Assembly: GCF_000687935.1 (NCBI RefSeq)
Contig: NZ_JHZZ01000001.1
Span: forward strand, 992,001-1,056,000
From: Polaribacter sp. Hel_I_88
Lineage (GTDB): Bacteria; Bacteroidota; Bacteroidia; Flavobacteriales; Flavobacteriaceae
Reading direction: 5' to 3'
DNA length: 64,000 bases
Shown here: positions 36,355 to 46,047 of the stretch, one piece after another
Position numbering within the stretch: position 1 is the stretch's first letter
How the letters are laid out: each line of letters starts with the position of its first letter
Program-made: the position numbers and the translations under genes
The notes under the pieces: model-generated
Told to the model about the DNA's origin: nothing
The model's input: only the letters and a program-made list of their open reading frames with translations
Database searches by the model: none

Positions 36355-38613
36355 ATGGGAGATCCATATATCTTAATGCTAATAGCATTAACTGTTTTAG
36401 CAATTATTGACCTAGTTGTAGGTGTAAGTAATGATGCTGTAAACTTCTTAAATTCTGCAATTGGCTCTAAAGCAATACCAGTAAAAAAAATATTAATTAT
36501 TGCTAGTATTGGTGTTTTTGTAGGTTCTGTTACATCTAGTGGAATGATGGAAGTTGCTCGTAAAGGAATCTTTGTACCTGGTGAATTCTACTTTAATGAA
36601 ATCATGTATATTTTTATGGCTGTAATGATTACAGACATATTATTATTAGATGTTTTCAATTCTTTAGGAATGCCAACTTCTACAACAGTCTCTATTGTTT
36701 TTGAACTTTTAGGAGCTGCTGTTGCTATGGCTTTAATTAAAATTTACACGACAGATAATGGAGAAACCTTTGTAAATTTAGGAAAGTATATCAATACAGA
36801 AACAGCTACTTTTATTATTTTTGGTATACTACTCTCTGTAATTGTGGCCTTTTCGATTGGTGCAATTGTTCAATTTATTTCTAGATTAATTTATTCGTTT
36901 CATATTGAAAACAGACCTAGTTATATTAATGCGCTTTTTGGAGGTTTTGCTATAACAGCAATTACTTATTTTATTGTGATAAAAGGCTTAAAAGGAACAC
37001 CTTTTAAAGATAATATAGATGGTTATATTAATGGAAATATTTGGTTAATTCTAATTGGTGGCTTTGTTATTTGGTCTATAATTTCGCAATTATTAATCTC
37101 TGTTTTCAAAGTAAATATTTTAAAATTAATTATTGGTATTGGTACTTTTTCTCTGGCATTAGCCTTTGCAGGAAATGATTTGGTAAACTTTATTGGTGTA
37201 CCAATTGCTGCTTGGGATTCTTATACTGCTTGGCAAAACTCTGGGCAAGCTGCAACAGAATTTTCTATGGCAGTTTTAGATAAAAAAGTATCTGCTAACT
37301 TTATTTATTTATTAATTGCTGGTGCAGTTATGGTGGTTACAATTTGGACTTCTAAAAAAGCCAAAACTGTTATTGAAACCGGTATTAATTTATCTAGACA
37401 AGGAGAAGGACATGAAAGATTTCAACCAAACACATTATCTAGATTGGTGGTAAGAGCTGCAATGGGTATTAATGTAGGAATAAGTGCTATAGTTCCTAAA
37501 AAAACATTAGCCTTTGTAGATTCTAAATTTCAAAAACCTGTTATAGAATTGTCTAAAGACAAAACTTATGAAATGCCTGCTTTCGATTTAATTAGAGCAT
37601 CTATCAACTTAATTGTTGCAGGAATTTTAATTTCTGTAGGTACATCTTTAAAATTACCTTTATCTACAACATACGTAACTTTTATGGTAGCAATGGGTAC
37701 TTCTTTAGCAGATAGGGCTTGGGGAAGAGAAAGTGCTGTGTATAGAGTTGCTGGTGTTTTAAATGTAATTGGTGGTTGGTTTATGACTGCTTTAGTGGCT
37801 TTTGTTGCTGCAGCTATTGTAGCATACCTTATAAATTTAGGAGGTATTGTAATGGTTGGAATTCTTTTATTACTTGTTTTTGGTTTAATTGCAAGGAACT
37901 CAGTTAATCTTACCAAAAAAACAAAAGAAGTTAAAAAACAAGAATATATAGAAAGAGCTGAATTAATTACCATTAATGGTGTTATTGAAGAAAGTGCAGA
38001 TCATATTTCTGGAGTTATTAATCGTGTAAATAAATTATATACTCATGTTGTAAATGATTTAGCGAATCACGATTTAAATAAATTACGTAAAACAGATAAA
38101 CACGTTGGTAAACTAAATGACGAAATTGATGGTTTAAAAGATGGTGTTTTTTATTTTATTAAATCTTTAGATGAAACTTCTGTTCAAGGAAGTAGATTTT
38201 ATATAATGGTTTTAGGATACTTACAAGATGTTGCTCAGTCTATTAGTTATATTTCTAGAGCAAGTTATAAACATGTAAACAACAACCATAAAAACCTAAA
38301 AAAAGGACAGATAAAAGATTTAAAAAGTATTGATATTGAATTATCAGAACTATTAACAAAGGAAGCTGAAATATTTGAAAACAGAGATTTAGATGATTTA
38401 AATGATCTTCTTATCCAAAAAAACGAGCTTCTTAAAAATGTTTCTGAATCTATAGAAAAACAAGTTGCAAGAATTAGAACTGATGAAACTAGTCCTAAAA
38501 ACACAACACTATACTTTAGTATTTTACTGGAAACAAAAGACTTAATTTCTGCACTAATAAACTTATTGCAGACGTATGAAGAGTTTCATTTAACTACAAA
38601 ACAATCAAAATAA
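36355..38613 (+). CDS. PiT-family inorganic phosphate transporter with PhoU-like C-terminal domain
   Basis: A 752-aa protein. Two inverted-repeat PiT signatures: VGVSNDAVNFLNSA (about 23-36) and FAGNDLVNFIG (about 271-281), with about 12 membrane helices up to residue 520. The last roughly 220 residues (about 535-745) are soluble helical bundles with acidic/aromatic pattern (EESADHISGVINRVNKLYTH, ETSVQGSRFYIMVLGYLQDV) resembling PhoU/DUF47 domains. It moves phosphate with a cation across the inner membrane; the cytoplasmic domain may gate it. Typical PiT proteins are about 400-520 aa, so this is a permease-regulator fusion. Confidence 0.92.
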   Translation: MGDPYILMLIALTVLAIIDLVVGVSNDAVNFLNSAIGSKAIPVKKILIIASIGVFVGSVTSSGMMEVARKGIFVPGEFYFNEIMYIFMAVMITDILLLDVFNSLGMPTSTTVSIVFELLGAAVAMALIKIYTTDNGETFVNLGKYINTETATFIIFGILLSVIVAFSIGAIVQFISRLIYSFHIENRPSYINALFGGFAITAITYFIVIKGLKGTPFKDNIDGYINGNIWLILIGGFVIWSIISQLLISVFKVNILKLIIGIGTFSLALAFAGNDLVNFIGVPIAAWDSYTAWQNSGQAATEFSMAVLDKKVSANFIYLLIAGAVMVVTIWTSKKAKTVIETGINLSRQGEGHERFQPNTLSRLVVRAAMGINVGISAIVPKKTLAFVDSKFQKPVIELSKDKTYEMPAFDLIRASINLIVAGILISVGTSLKLPLSTTYVTFMVAMGTSLADRAWGRESAVYRVAGVLNVIGGWFMTALVAFVAAAIVAYLINLGGIVMVGILLLLVFGLIARNSVNLTKKTKEVKKQEYIERAELITINGVIEESADHISGVINRVNKLYTHVVNDLANHDLNKLRKTDKHVGKLNDEIDGLKDGVFYFIKSLDETSVQGSRFYIMVLGYLQDVAQSISYISRASYKHVNNNHKNLKKGQIKDLKSIDIELSELLTKEAEIFENRDLDDLNDLLIQKNELLKNVSESIEKQVARIRTDETSPKNTTLYFSILLETKDLISALINLLQTYEEFHLTTKQSK

Positions 38614-38646
38614 GAAAAAGAGTATTTTCTTATAATTTTAAATATT

Positions 38647-38680
38647 AAAAGCCAGTAAATTCATTTTTACTGGCTTTTTT
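38647..38680. terminator. Bidirectional terminator between PiT and patatin genes
   Basis: GCCAGTAAA and TTTACTGGC form a 9-bp stem extended by A/T pairs on each side (AAAA upstream, TTTTTT downstream), giving U-runs in both directions. It lies between convergent genes; the patatin stop codon is at 38683. Confidence 0.85.
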
Positions 38681-38682
38681 AT

Positions 38683-40881
38683 TTAAAACCAAAAGCCTAA
38701 ATTAAATAACCAGAAACCGTCTTTTGTATCTGGAGACCATGTGTATTTTATCTCTAAAGGACCTAATAAACTATTGTAGCTATAACCAACTGCATAACCA
38801 GATTTTATATTATCAAAAAACTCTAAATTTTTAAAAACATTGTCTTCTAAACGTGCATAATTTGCAATAAAACTTGCATAATGCTTATCGTAAAAACGAT
38901 ATCTTAGATTAAATTCTGATTTTATAAAAGAATTATCAGAAAGTTCAGCAAAATTATAGCCATATAAAGAAACAAAAGTGTTGATAAAGTTTTGATTATA
39001 ACTCCCTAAATAAAAGTCAAAAACATTAGATGTAGGATTGTTTAAAGTAAAACCTGCTTCGTTGGTGTTTTGAAACGTTAATCTCTCAAAAAAAGTAGTT
39101 GCAAAACCCAAAGTACCTTTTGCTTGTGCAAACCTTTTAAAGTCGTTGTTAAAATTTGAAGAATTTAAATACCATTTCATATTTAAATCTGCAAAATATC
39201 CTGTAGTTGCAAAATATCTTTTATCATAAGTATCTAACTTTAAATAGCCAAAAACGCTATAATAATTACTATTGTCTATGATTGTTTCATTGCCATTATT
39301 GTTAAAAGTTTCGGTTTTTGCTTTTAAATATTTATGTTCTAAACCTAGCCCTAGTGCGAATTTTCTACTAAACGTAGTTTGAAAAAACAATTGATTTGTA
39401 ATATCTGTATAATTTAAATTAATAGTGCTTACAATAGGAATGTTTGTATTTGCTAAATTAAACTTTGCATTGTCTCTAAAATGATTATACCTAGATCTAA
39501 AGCCATAACTCACATAAAAACCATTATCTACAAAATAGTTTAAATTATACCTTATATTATCTCCTAGAACAACATCTAAAGAGAGTAAATCATTGTTGGC
39601 TATTACATTCTTTCGGCTGTATTTTGCCAAAACTCCTGATTTATATAAAAGATCATAATGCGCTCCTAGTTTTAATGTAGCGTTTTCTTTAGATTCTTTT
39701 AATAAAAAATCTACTATATAACTACCATCTGCTTTTTCTATAAAGTTATACTCTATTCTATCATAATTTCTAGTTGCAGAAAGTAACCCTATTTTTTTTG
39801 TAATATCTTTTCTAGATAAACTATCCCCTTCTTTTATATTCAATTTTCCTAGTACATAAGCCCTAGTATAATTCTCTGAACCATAAATTTCTATATTAGA
39901 AATTAATAATTTTTCATCAATATAATCAATAACCTTTCTTTTCCTTTTTACAGTTTGTTTCTTTGCAATTTCTTTAAAAACCTCTTTAAACTTTAAAGCT
40001 TCAATAGTACCTTTTTCTAAAATATCAACCTTTTTATCAAAATCTACTACTGAATATTGAAATATATCTGGATGTATATACACATCTAACTTTTTTATTT
40101 CTTCATCTGATTTGCTATACATTTGATAGCTCATAATCTGATTTAAAAGCGCCACAGCAGAATTAATTTTGTCTTTTTCAAATAACTCTCCTTCAACATC
40201 TACTCCAATTACAATATCTATCCCTTTATCCTTCATTACGCTTACAGGAAAATTGTTTGCAATACCTCCATCCACTAAGAGTTTACCATCAATTTCAACA
40301 GGATTTAATAGCGATGGAAAAGATCCACTAGCTCTTAATGCTAATGGCAAAGAACCTGTCTCCAAAATTACAGGCGCTCCATTTTCTACATCTGTTGCAA
40401 TACAAAAAAAAGGAACGGGTAATTTTGAAAAATCTAAATCGCCATCTGCTGCATCAAGTAATTGCAATAATAAATTTAGTACATTTTGCCCTCTAGAAAT
40501 TGCTCTTGGCAAACCTATTGTACCTCCATCTGCAGGTAGTGTAATTACTGTATTTTCACCAAATTCTTTTTCAAAAAAAGTTTCTGAACTTCTTGGTAAT
40601 TTATCTCTAATAAGCATTTGAAAATCGGTGTCGAGTATAATTTTTTCTATCTGTAAAGCAGAGTAACCTGCTGCATACATACCACCAATGATAGCGCCCA
40701 TACTTGTGCCACCAATATAATCTAAATGAATACCAGCTTTGTCTATTTCTTTTAAAACAGCTATATGTGCAAAGCCTTTTGCACCACCTCCACTTAAAAC
40801 CAAACCAACTTTGGGTTGCTTTTGTTGTGCAAACAAAAACAAAGGAATTACATAAATTAGAAGAAATAGTTTATTTTTCAT
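38683..40881 (-). CDS. Patatin-like phospholipase with POTRA and outer-membrane barrel
   Basis: A 732-aa protein. Signal peptide MKNKLFLLIYVIPLFLFAQ; patatin domain about 23-225 with oxyanion hole GGGAKG (31-36), nucleophile Ser60 in GGTSMG and catalytic Asp204 in DGG; a POTRA-like segment about 325-400 (ISNIEIYGSENYTRAYVLGK); and a BamA/Omp85-like 16-strand barrel from about 400 to the end, finishing LFNLGFWF. This matches the type Vd (PlpD-like) architecture, placing an esterase or phospholipase at the outer membrane. It overlaps uvrC by 11 bp. Confidence 0.9.
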   Translation of the reverse strand: MKNKLFLLIYVIPLFLFAQQKQPKVGLVLSGGGAKGFAHIAVLKEIDKAGIHLDYIGGTSMGAIIGGMYAAGYSALQIEKIILDTDFQMLIRDKLPRSSETFFEKEFGENTVITLPADGGTIGLPRAISRGQNVLNLLLQLLDAADGDLDFSKLPVPFFCIATDVENGAPVILETGSLPLALRASGSFPSLLNPVEIDGKLLVDGGIANNFPVSVMKDKGIDIVIGVDVEGELFEKDKINSAVALLNQIMSYQMYSKSDEEIKKLDVYIHPDIFQYSVVDFDKKVDILEKGTIEALKFKEVFKEIAKKQTVKRKRKVIDYIDEKLLISNIEIYGSENYTRAYVLGKLNIKEGDSLSRKDITKKIGLLSATRNYDRIEYNFIEKADGSYIVDFLLKESKENATLKLGAHYDLLYKSGVLAKYSRKNVIANNDLLSLDVVLGDNIRYNLNYFVDNGFYVSYGFRSRYNHFRDNAKFNLANTNIPIVSTINLNYTDITNQLFFQTTFSRKFALGLGLEHKYLKAKTETFNNNGNETIIDNSNYYSVFGYLKLDTYDKRYFATTGYFADLNMKWYLNSSNFNNDFKRFAQAKGTLGFATTFFERLTFQNTNEAGFTLNNPTSNVFDFYLGSYNQNFINTFVSLYGYNFAELSDNSFIKSEFNLRYRFYDKHYASFIANYARLEDNVFKNLEFFDNIKSGYAVGYSYNSLLGPLEIKYTWSPDTKDGFWLFNLGFWF

Positions 40882-42682
40882 TTTCTTTTTTTGGGTGATA
40901 AAACTGATGAATTTTCATAGCTCTTGCGTTGCCAACTTCTGCTTTAATTTCATCGAAAGAAGCTTCTTTAACACGTTTTGCCGATTTAAATTTACGCAAT
41001 AAAGTTGTAATAGTCTGTTTCCCAACGTTTGGAATTTCTTCCAACTCACTTTGTATGGCACTTTTGCTACGTTTATTTCTGTGAAACGTAATTCCAAATC
41101 TGTGTGCTTCGTTTCTTAAAAACTGGGTAATTTTTAAAGTTTCAGATTTTTTATTTAAATACAAAGGAATAGGATCATCTGGATAATAAATTTCTTCCAA
41201 ACGTTTAGCAATACCAATAATGGCAATTTTACCTCGCAAACCTAAATCTTCTAAAGCTTTTACACCAGATGATAATTGTCCTTTTCCACCATCCACAATA
41301 ATTAATTGTGGCAAAGATTCGCCTTCTGCCAACAAACGCTTATATCTTCTAAACACTACTTCTTCCATCGATGCAAAATCATCTGGCCCAACAACAGTTT
41401 TAATATTATAATGCCTGTATTCTTTTTTACTTGGTTTCCCATCTCTAAAAACCACACAAGCAGCAACAGGATTTGTGCCTTGAATATTCGAGTTATCGAA
41501 ACATTCTATGTGTCTTGGTTCTTCTTTTAAACGCAAATCTTTTTTCATTTGCGCCATAATTCTTTTTACATGTCTGTCTGGATCCACAATTTTCATTTGC
41601 TTAAATTGCTCCATTCTAGAGTATTTTGCATTTCTTTCAGACAATTCTACAATGCGTCTTTTATCACCCAAAACAGGAACTGTAACTTTTACATTTTCAC
41701 CGATATTTACTTTAAAAGGAACGTAAATTTCTGGTGATTGCGAATTAAAACGTTGGCGAATTTCAACAATAAAAAGCTCTAAAAGTTCTTTATCAGATTC
41801 ATCTAACTTTTTCTTAATTTCTGTGGTGTGAGATTGTATAATAGAACCGTTAGAAATTTTCAGAAAATTTGCATAACCATGCGTATCCTCAGAAATAATA
41901 GAAAAAACATCTACATTATTTATAGACGGATTTACAATGGTACTTTTTGCTTGATAATTTCCTAATCTGTCTAATTTTTCTTTAATTTTTTGGGCTTCTT
42001 CAAACTCCATATTTTCAGCAAACGTCATCATCATTTGTTTAAATTTATCAAGACTTTCTTTAAAATTACCTTTAATGATATTTCTAATTTCTTTGATAGA
42101 TTCGTTATAATGAGCCTCAGTTTCTAAACCCTCGCAAGCGCCTTTACAATTTTTTAAATGATATTCTAAACACACTTTATATTTACCCTCATTCACATTT
42201 TGATGACTTAAATCGTAATTACAAGTTCTTAAAGAATAGAGTTCCTTAATTAAATCTAACAACACACGAACTGTTCTTACAGAAGTATAAGGTCCAAAAT
42301 ATTCTGAGCCATCTTTGATTACTCTTCTCGTTAAAAAAACTCTCGGAAAACGTTCTTTTTTAATGCAAAGCCAAGGATAACTTTTATCGTCTTTCAACAA
42401 TACATTATATTTTGGCTTGTATTTTTTTATGAGATTATTTTCTAATAAAAGTGCATCAGTTTCTGTATTTACAACAATATGTTTTATGCGTACAATATTC
42501 TTAACCAATACTCTAGTTTTACCATTATCGTGTGTTTTGGTAAAATAAGACGTTACTCTTTTCTTTAAATTTTTAGCCTTACCTACATAGATTATTTTAT
42601 CATCTTTATCAAAATATTGATAAACTCCTGGTTCTTTAGGTAAGGTTTGTAATTGAAGTTCTAAGGATGCAGACATACTCAA
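40871..42682 (-). CDS. uvrC: UvrABC system protein C
   Basis: A 603-aa protein of normal length. GIY-YIG domain about 14-92 (KEPGVYQYFDKDDKIIYVGK); Cys-rich region (RTCNYDL, CLEYHLKNCKGACEG, about 153-185); UVR domain about 205-240; RNase H-like nuclease about 370-530 (HIECFDNSNIQGTNPVAACV, LIIVDGGKGQL); HhH motifs at the C-terminus. It makes both incisions in nucleotide excision repair. The last 11 bp overlap the patatin gene start, implying coupled expression. Confidence 0.96.
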   Translation of the reverse strand: MSMSASLELQLQTLPKEPGVYQYFDKDDKIIYVGKAKNLKKRVTSYFTKTHDNGKTRVLVKNIVRIKHIVVNTETDALLLENNLIKKYKPKYNVLLKDDKSYPWLCIKKERFPRVFLTRRVIKDGSEYFGPYTSVRTVRVLLDLIKELYSLRTCNYDLSHQNVNEGKYKVCLEYHLKNCKGACEGLETEAHYNESIKEIRNIIKGNFKESLDKFKQMMMTFAENMEFEEAQKIKEKLDRLGNYQAKSTIVNPSINNVDVFSIISEDTHGYANFLKISNGSIIQSHTTEIKKKLDESDKELLELFIVEIRQRFNSQSPEIYVPFKVNIGENVKVTVPVLGDKRRIVELSERNAKYSRMEQFKQMKIVDPDRHVKRIMAQMKKDLRLKEEPRHIECFDNSNIQGTNPVAACVVFRDGKPSKKEYRHYNIKTVVGPDDFASMEEVVFRRYKRLLAEGESLPQLIIVDGGKGQLSSGVKALEDLGLRGKIAIIGIAKRLEEIYYPDDPIPLYLNKKSETLKITQFLRNEAHRFGITFHRNKRSKSAIQSELEEIPNVGKQTITTLLRKFKSAKRVKEASFDEIKAEVGNARAMKIHQFYHPKKENEK

Positions 42683-42706
42683 AAATAGGGAATTTAAAGT
42701 GATAAA

Positions 42707-43312
42707 TTAATCTAATTGGTTCTCAAATTCTGTTAAAAAGTTCGAATTTGTTTTATTTACAACTTCCCAACCATAAATGGCTGATAATTGATAAATCTTT
42801 GAAATTTCTTCAAAAAAACGTGTTTTTGCCTCCGATTTTAGATTAGACAGTTCAACAGTTTGTTTAATTTTTTCGATGCTTTTTTCGTTTATTTTATTTA
42901 ACTCATTTTTAGAAAATGTATTAAACTGACTTTGTTGCAAATCGAAATATTTTACATCGGGTGCAATTGTAATGTCTTCTTTTGGGAGTTTGTTTATATA
43001 AATTTTCCTAGCTAAAGAATCTACCTGAATTTCTAATTTTGATAAATCGTACCCAACCTCAACTTTTGCATTTACAGTAACAATGGCTTTTTTATCAAAG
43101 GAAACATAGTCGTAAAAATATTTTTTTGAATCTGTGTAATTGTATACTTCAGAGAAATTTCCGCTAGAAACCACCAATTTACTCATGTTTTCTATGGAAT
43201 TTAAAACCACTCTAATTTCTTCTTTTTGTTGATGAGAATCGTCTTTTTTATACCAAAATTTGGCAATCAAAAAACCGACTAGAAAAACCAATATATATCT
43301 TGAAATGCGCAT
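42707..43312 (-). CDS. DUF4230 domain-containing membrane protein
   Basis: A 201-aa protein. One N-terminal hydrophobic anchor (ISRYILVFLVGFLIAKFWY) followed by an extracytoplasmic domain with the family pattern (VVSSGNFSEVYNYTDSK, FDKKAIVTVNAKVEVGYDLS, YINKLPKEDITIAPDVKYFD). DUF4230 has no known activity. It lies 24 bp upstream of uvrC on the same strand, so co-transcription is likely. Confidence 0.85.
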   Translation of the reverse strand: MRISRYILVFLVGFLIAKFWYKKDDSHQQKEEIRVVLNSIENMSKLVVSSGNFSEVYNYTDSKKYFYDYVSFDKKAIVTVNAKVEVGYDLSKLEIQVDSLARKIYINKLPKEDITIAPDVKYFDLQQSQFNTFSKNELNKINEKSIEKIKQTVELSNLKSEAKTRFFEEISKIYQLSAIYGWEVVNKTNSNFLTEFENQLD

Positions 43313-43484
43313 TTTTTTTATTTTTTTAACTTATGATGTTTGAATACAAACAGCCCAGTAGCTTTTTATCATACAAGTTAACCTATTTTTATGTATTCTA
43401 ATAAAATTAAGATTTAAAAATTTTATGTTAGATATCTGTAACTTTTCTTATCATTTTGCTACTCATATAATAAAGACTTAAAAA

Positions 43485-43784
43485 ATGCTTGGTGCTGGAA
43501 TAGCTGTTCAATCGATGATTACAACCTTGAAAAATAATTCAAGGAAAAAACCACGTAAAAAGTTTTTTAATCGAGAAAACAGATTGGACATTAGAAAAAG
43601 AAAAAATTTAATTTATTCAAAAGAAAAGGAACTTTCTCAAAAAGCAAGATTAAATATTCAAAAGAAAATAAAAGGTCAGCGAAAAAAAGAAAAAATTGTT
43701 AATTTTATTATTATCATAATTGCTATTATCTTAGCAATAATACTATATCCCATTATAGCTGCACCTTTCTTAAACGTTTTATAA
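43485..43784 (+). CDS. Small basic protein with C-terminal membrane helix
   Basis: A 99-aa protein. The N-terminal MLGAGIAVQSMITTLKNNSR leads into a highly basic helix (about 18-72, many Lys/Arg including KKPRKKFF and RKRKNLIYSK) and a C-terminal transmembrane helix of Ile/Leu (about 74-95). It has a clear terminator 3 bp after the stop and is isolated from neighbours on the other strand. It could bind nucleic acid, ribosomes or acidic lipids at the membrane; this is speculation. I do not recognise a named family. Confidence 0.6.
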   Translation: MLGAGIAVQSMITTLKNNSRKKPRKKFFNRENRLDIRKRKNLIYSKEKELSQKARLNIQKKIKGQRKKEKIVNFIIIIIAIILAIILYPIIAAPFLNVL

Positions 43785-43787
43785 AAC

Positions 43788-43823
43788 AAGAATCCTCATT
43801 AATTACAATGAGGATTCTTATTT
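43788..43823. terminator. Bidirectional terminator
   Basis: AAGAATCCTCATT (43788-43800) and AATGAGGATTCTT (43807-43819) form a perfect 13-bp stem with a 6-nt loop between two convergent genes. The U-run is short on each side. Confidence 0.8.
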
Positions 43824-43846
43824 GAAATATATTTGTCCACTATAAA

Positions 43847-45388
43847 TTACATTCTCTGCAACCAAGTTTTTACAGACACTGCTGCATTTATAATATCTTT
43901 TAAATCTGCAATAGCAACACGTTCTTGCTCCATAGAATCTCTATGTCTTATAGTTACGCATTTATCTGTTAAAGAATCATGATCTACAGTAATACAAAAT
44001 GGAGTTCCTGCTGCATCTTGTCTTCTATAACGTTTCCCAACTGCATCTTTTTCGTCATAAAAAACATTGAAATCCCATTGTAAGTCTTCCATAATTTCTT
44101 TGGCAACTTCTGGCAAACCATCCTTTTTTACCAAAGGAAAAATGGCTGCTTTGTAAGGTGCTAAAACTGCTGGTAATTTTAAAACGGTTCTTGTACTTCC
44201 ATTTTCTAACTCTTCATCAACCAAAGAATTAGAGAAAACCGCCAAAAACATTCTGTCTAAACCAATAGAAGTTTCTACAACATAAGGTGTGTAACTTTTA
44301 TTTTCTTCATGATCAAAATATTGTAATTTTTTTCCTGAATGTTCTTCGTGTGCTTTTAAATCGAAATCAGTTCTTGAGTGAATTCCTTCTAATTCTTTAA
44401 AACCAAAAGGGAAATTAAACTCAATATCTGCTGCTGCATCTGCATAATGTGCTAGTTTATCATGGTCATGAAAACGATAATTTTCTGCACCCATTCCTAA
44501 ACTTAAATGCCATTTCATTCTGGTTTCTTTCCAGTTTTCATACCATTCTTTTTGCGTTCCTGGTTTTACAAAATATTGCATTTCCATTTGTTCAAACTCA
44601 CGCATTCTAAAAATAAATTGTCTTGCAACAATTTCATTTCTAAAGGCTTTACCTGTTTGTGCAATTCCAAAAGGAATTTTCATTCGCCCAGTTTTTTGTA
44701 CGTTTAAAAAGTTCACAAAAATACCTTGCGCAGTTTCTGGTCGTAAATAAACTTGCGTAGAATTTTCTGCTGATGCCCCAATTTTTGTTCCGAACATTAA
44801 GTTGAATTGCTTCACTTCTGTCCAGTTTCTTGAACCTGTTAAAGGATCTGCAATTTCTAATTCTTCAATCAATAATTTAACATCATCTAAATCTTCATTC
44901 GATAAAGATTTGCCCATTCTTGCTAAAATCGACTTTATTTTTTCTTGATACCCAACAACTCTTCCATTAGTTGCTAAAAATTCTTCTTTATCAAAAGCAT
45001 CTCCAAAACGTTTTGCAGCTTTGTCTACTTCCTTATTTATTTTGCCTTCAATTTTTGCACAATAATCTTCTATTAAAACATCAGCTCTGTAACGTTTTTT
45101 AGAGTCTTTGTTATCAATTAAAGGATCGTTAAAAGCATCTACATGTCCAGAAGCTTTCCAAGTAGTTGGGTGCATTAAAATTGCAGCATCAATACCCACA
45201 ATGTTTTCGTGCATTTGCACCATTGCTTTCCACCAATAATCTCTAATATTTTTCTTTAGCTCAACTCCATTTTGAGCATAATCGTAAACCGCACTTAAAC
45301 CGTCATAAATTTCAGAAGACTGAAACACATAACCATATTCTTTTGCGTGCGATAAAACTTTTTTAAATTGATCTTCTTGTTTTGCCAT
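43847..45388 (-). CDS. glyS: Glycine--tRNA ligase (dimeric type)
   Basis: A 513-aa protein. Class II aaRS motifs: GTKIGASAENSTQVYLRPET with AQGIFVNF, then GIAQTGKAFRNEIVARQFIF (motif 2) and TSIGLDRMFLAVFSNSL (motif 3); C-terminal anticodon-binding domain about 415-510 (RRQDAAGTPFCITVDHDS). This is the single-chain alpha2 enzyme, not the alpha/beta type. It charges tRNA-Gly in the cytoplasm. Minus-strand TATATTTG (45404 to 45397) with TTTG 22 bp upstream (45430 to 45427) lies only 8 bp before the ATG, suggesting a very short leader. Confidence 0.96.
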   Translation of the reverse strand: MAKQEDQFKKVLSHAKEYGYVFQSSEIYDGLSAVYDYAQNGVELKKNIRDYWWKAMVQMHENIVGIDAAILMHPTTWKASGHVDAFNDPLIDNKDSKKRYRADVLIEDYCAKIEGKINKEVDKAAKRFGDAFDKEEFLATNGRVVGYQEKIKSILARMGKSLSNEDLDDVKLLIEELEIADPLTGSRNWTEVKQFNLMFGTKIGASAENSTQVYLRPETAQGIFVNFLNVQKTGRMKIPFGIAQTGKAFRNEIVARQFIFRMREFEQMEMQYFVKPGTQKEWYENWKETRMKWHLSLGMGAENYRFHDHDKLAHYADAAADIEFNFPFGFKELEGIHSRTDFDLKAHEEHSGKKLQYFDHEENKSYTPYVVETSIGLDRMFLAVFSNSLVDEELENGSTRTVLKLPAVLAPYKAAIFPLVKKDGLPEVAKEIMEDLQWDFNVFYDEKDAVGKRYRRQDAAGTPFCITVDHDSLTDKCVTIRHRDSMEQERVAIADLKDIINAAVSVKTWLQRM

Positions 45389-45434
45389 AATGAGCGCAAA
45401 TATACACGTTTACAGAAGTTTTTCAACAAAAAAA

Positions 45435-45998
45435 TTACTCGACTTTTTTACAATGATAAATAAATGCTGGTGGAATATTTAAAGGCTCAAACTCTAATAA
45501 AATAGCTTCTTTAAATACTTTCTTCAATTTTTTATAGTACGTTAAACTGTATTGATATTGTATAAAGGTTCCGTTATTTTTTAGAATATTATATGATTTT
45601 TGCAGAATTTCATCCGAAACTTCATCAGGAATAATGGTAAGTGGCAAACTAGAGATAATATAAGGAACTTTAGTGATGTTAAGTTTTGCTAATTCTTCTT
45701 CAATTTTTTCTGCTGAAGCTTTTAAAACAATTAGTTGTGGATGTTTTATTTTTTTTAGTTGATGATAAAAATTATCATTAATCTCAAAGCAAATTAGTCT
45801 TGCATTTGGTGCTAAACTCTCTAAAATATAGTTGGTAATTGCGCCATTTCCTGGCCCTAATTCTAGGATAACCTCAGCTTTTTGAAAATCGATTTTACGT
45901 AACATTTTTTTCGACAAAAATCTTGAACTTGGTGCAACTGTGCCCAACGTTTTAATGTTTTTTACAGCTTCTTTAAAAAAATTTATTCTATTAGACAA
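45435..45998 (-). CDS. Class I SAM-dependent methyltransferase (phospholipid N-methyltransferase-like)
   Basis: A 187-aa protein. SAM-binding motif VILELGPGNGAITNYIL (about 39-55), acidic motif LICFEIN (about 68-74), and the segment YIISSLPLTIIPDE (about 111-124) typical of the PmtA-like/rRNA adenine dimethylase-like branch. The opening NFFKEAVKNIKTLGTVAPSS is common in this group. It may methylate phosphatidylethanolamine or another small substrate. It is divergent from comF, with 49 bp between starts once the comF ATG at 46048 is used. Confidence 0.8.
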   Translation of the reverse strand: MSNRINFFKEAVKNIKTLGTVAPSSRFLSKKMLRKIDFQKAEVILELGPGNGAITNYILESLAPNARLICFEINDNFYHQLKKIKHPQLIVLKASAEKIEEELAKLNITKVPYIISSLPLTIIPDEVSDEILQKSYNILKNNGTFIQYQYSLTYYKKLKKVFKEAILLEFEPLNIPPAFIYHCKKVE

Positions 45999-46047
45999 TC
46001 GATTTTTGTTGTTTATTACTTATATTTCTGAAAAATGTTCTGTAAAG

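Noticed and set aside
45940..46047. Upstream extension of the ComF gene
   Set aside because: It overlaps the divergent methyltransferase gene and precedes the conserved MPLLKDLFHLFYP start.
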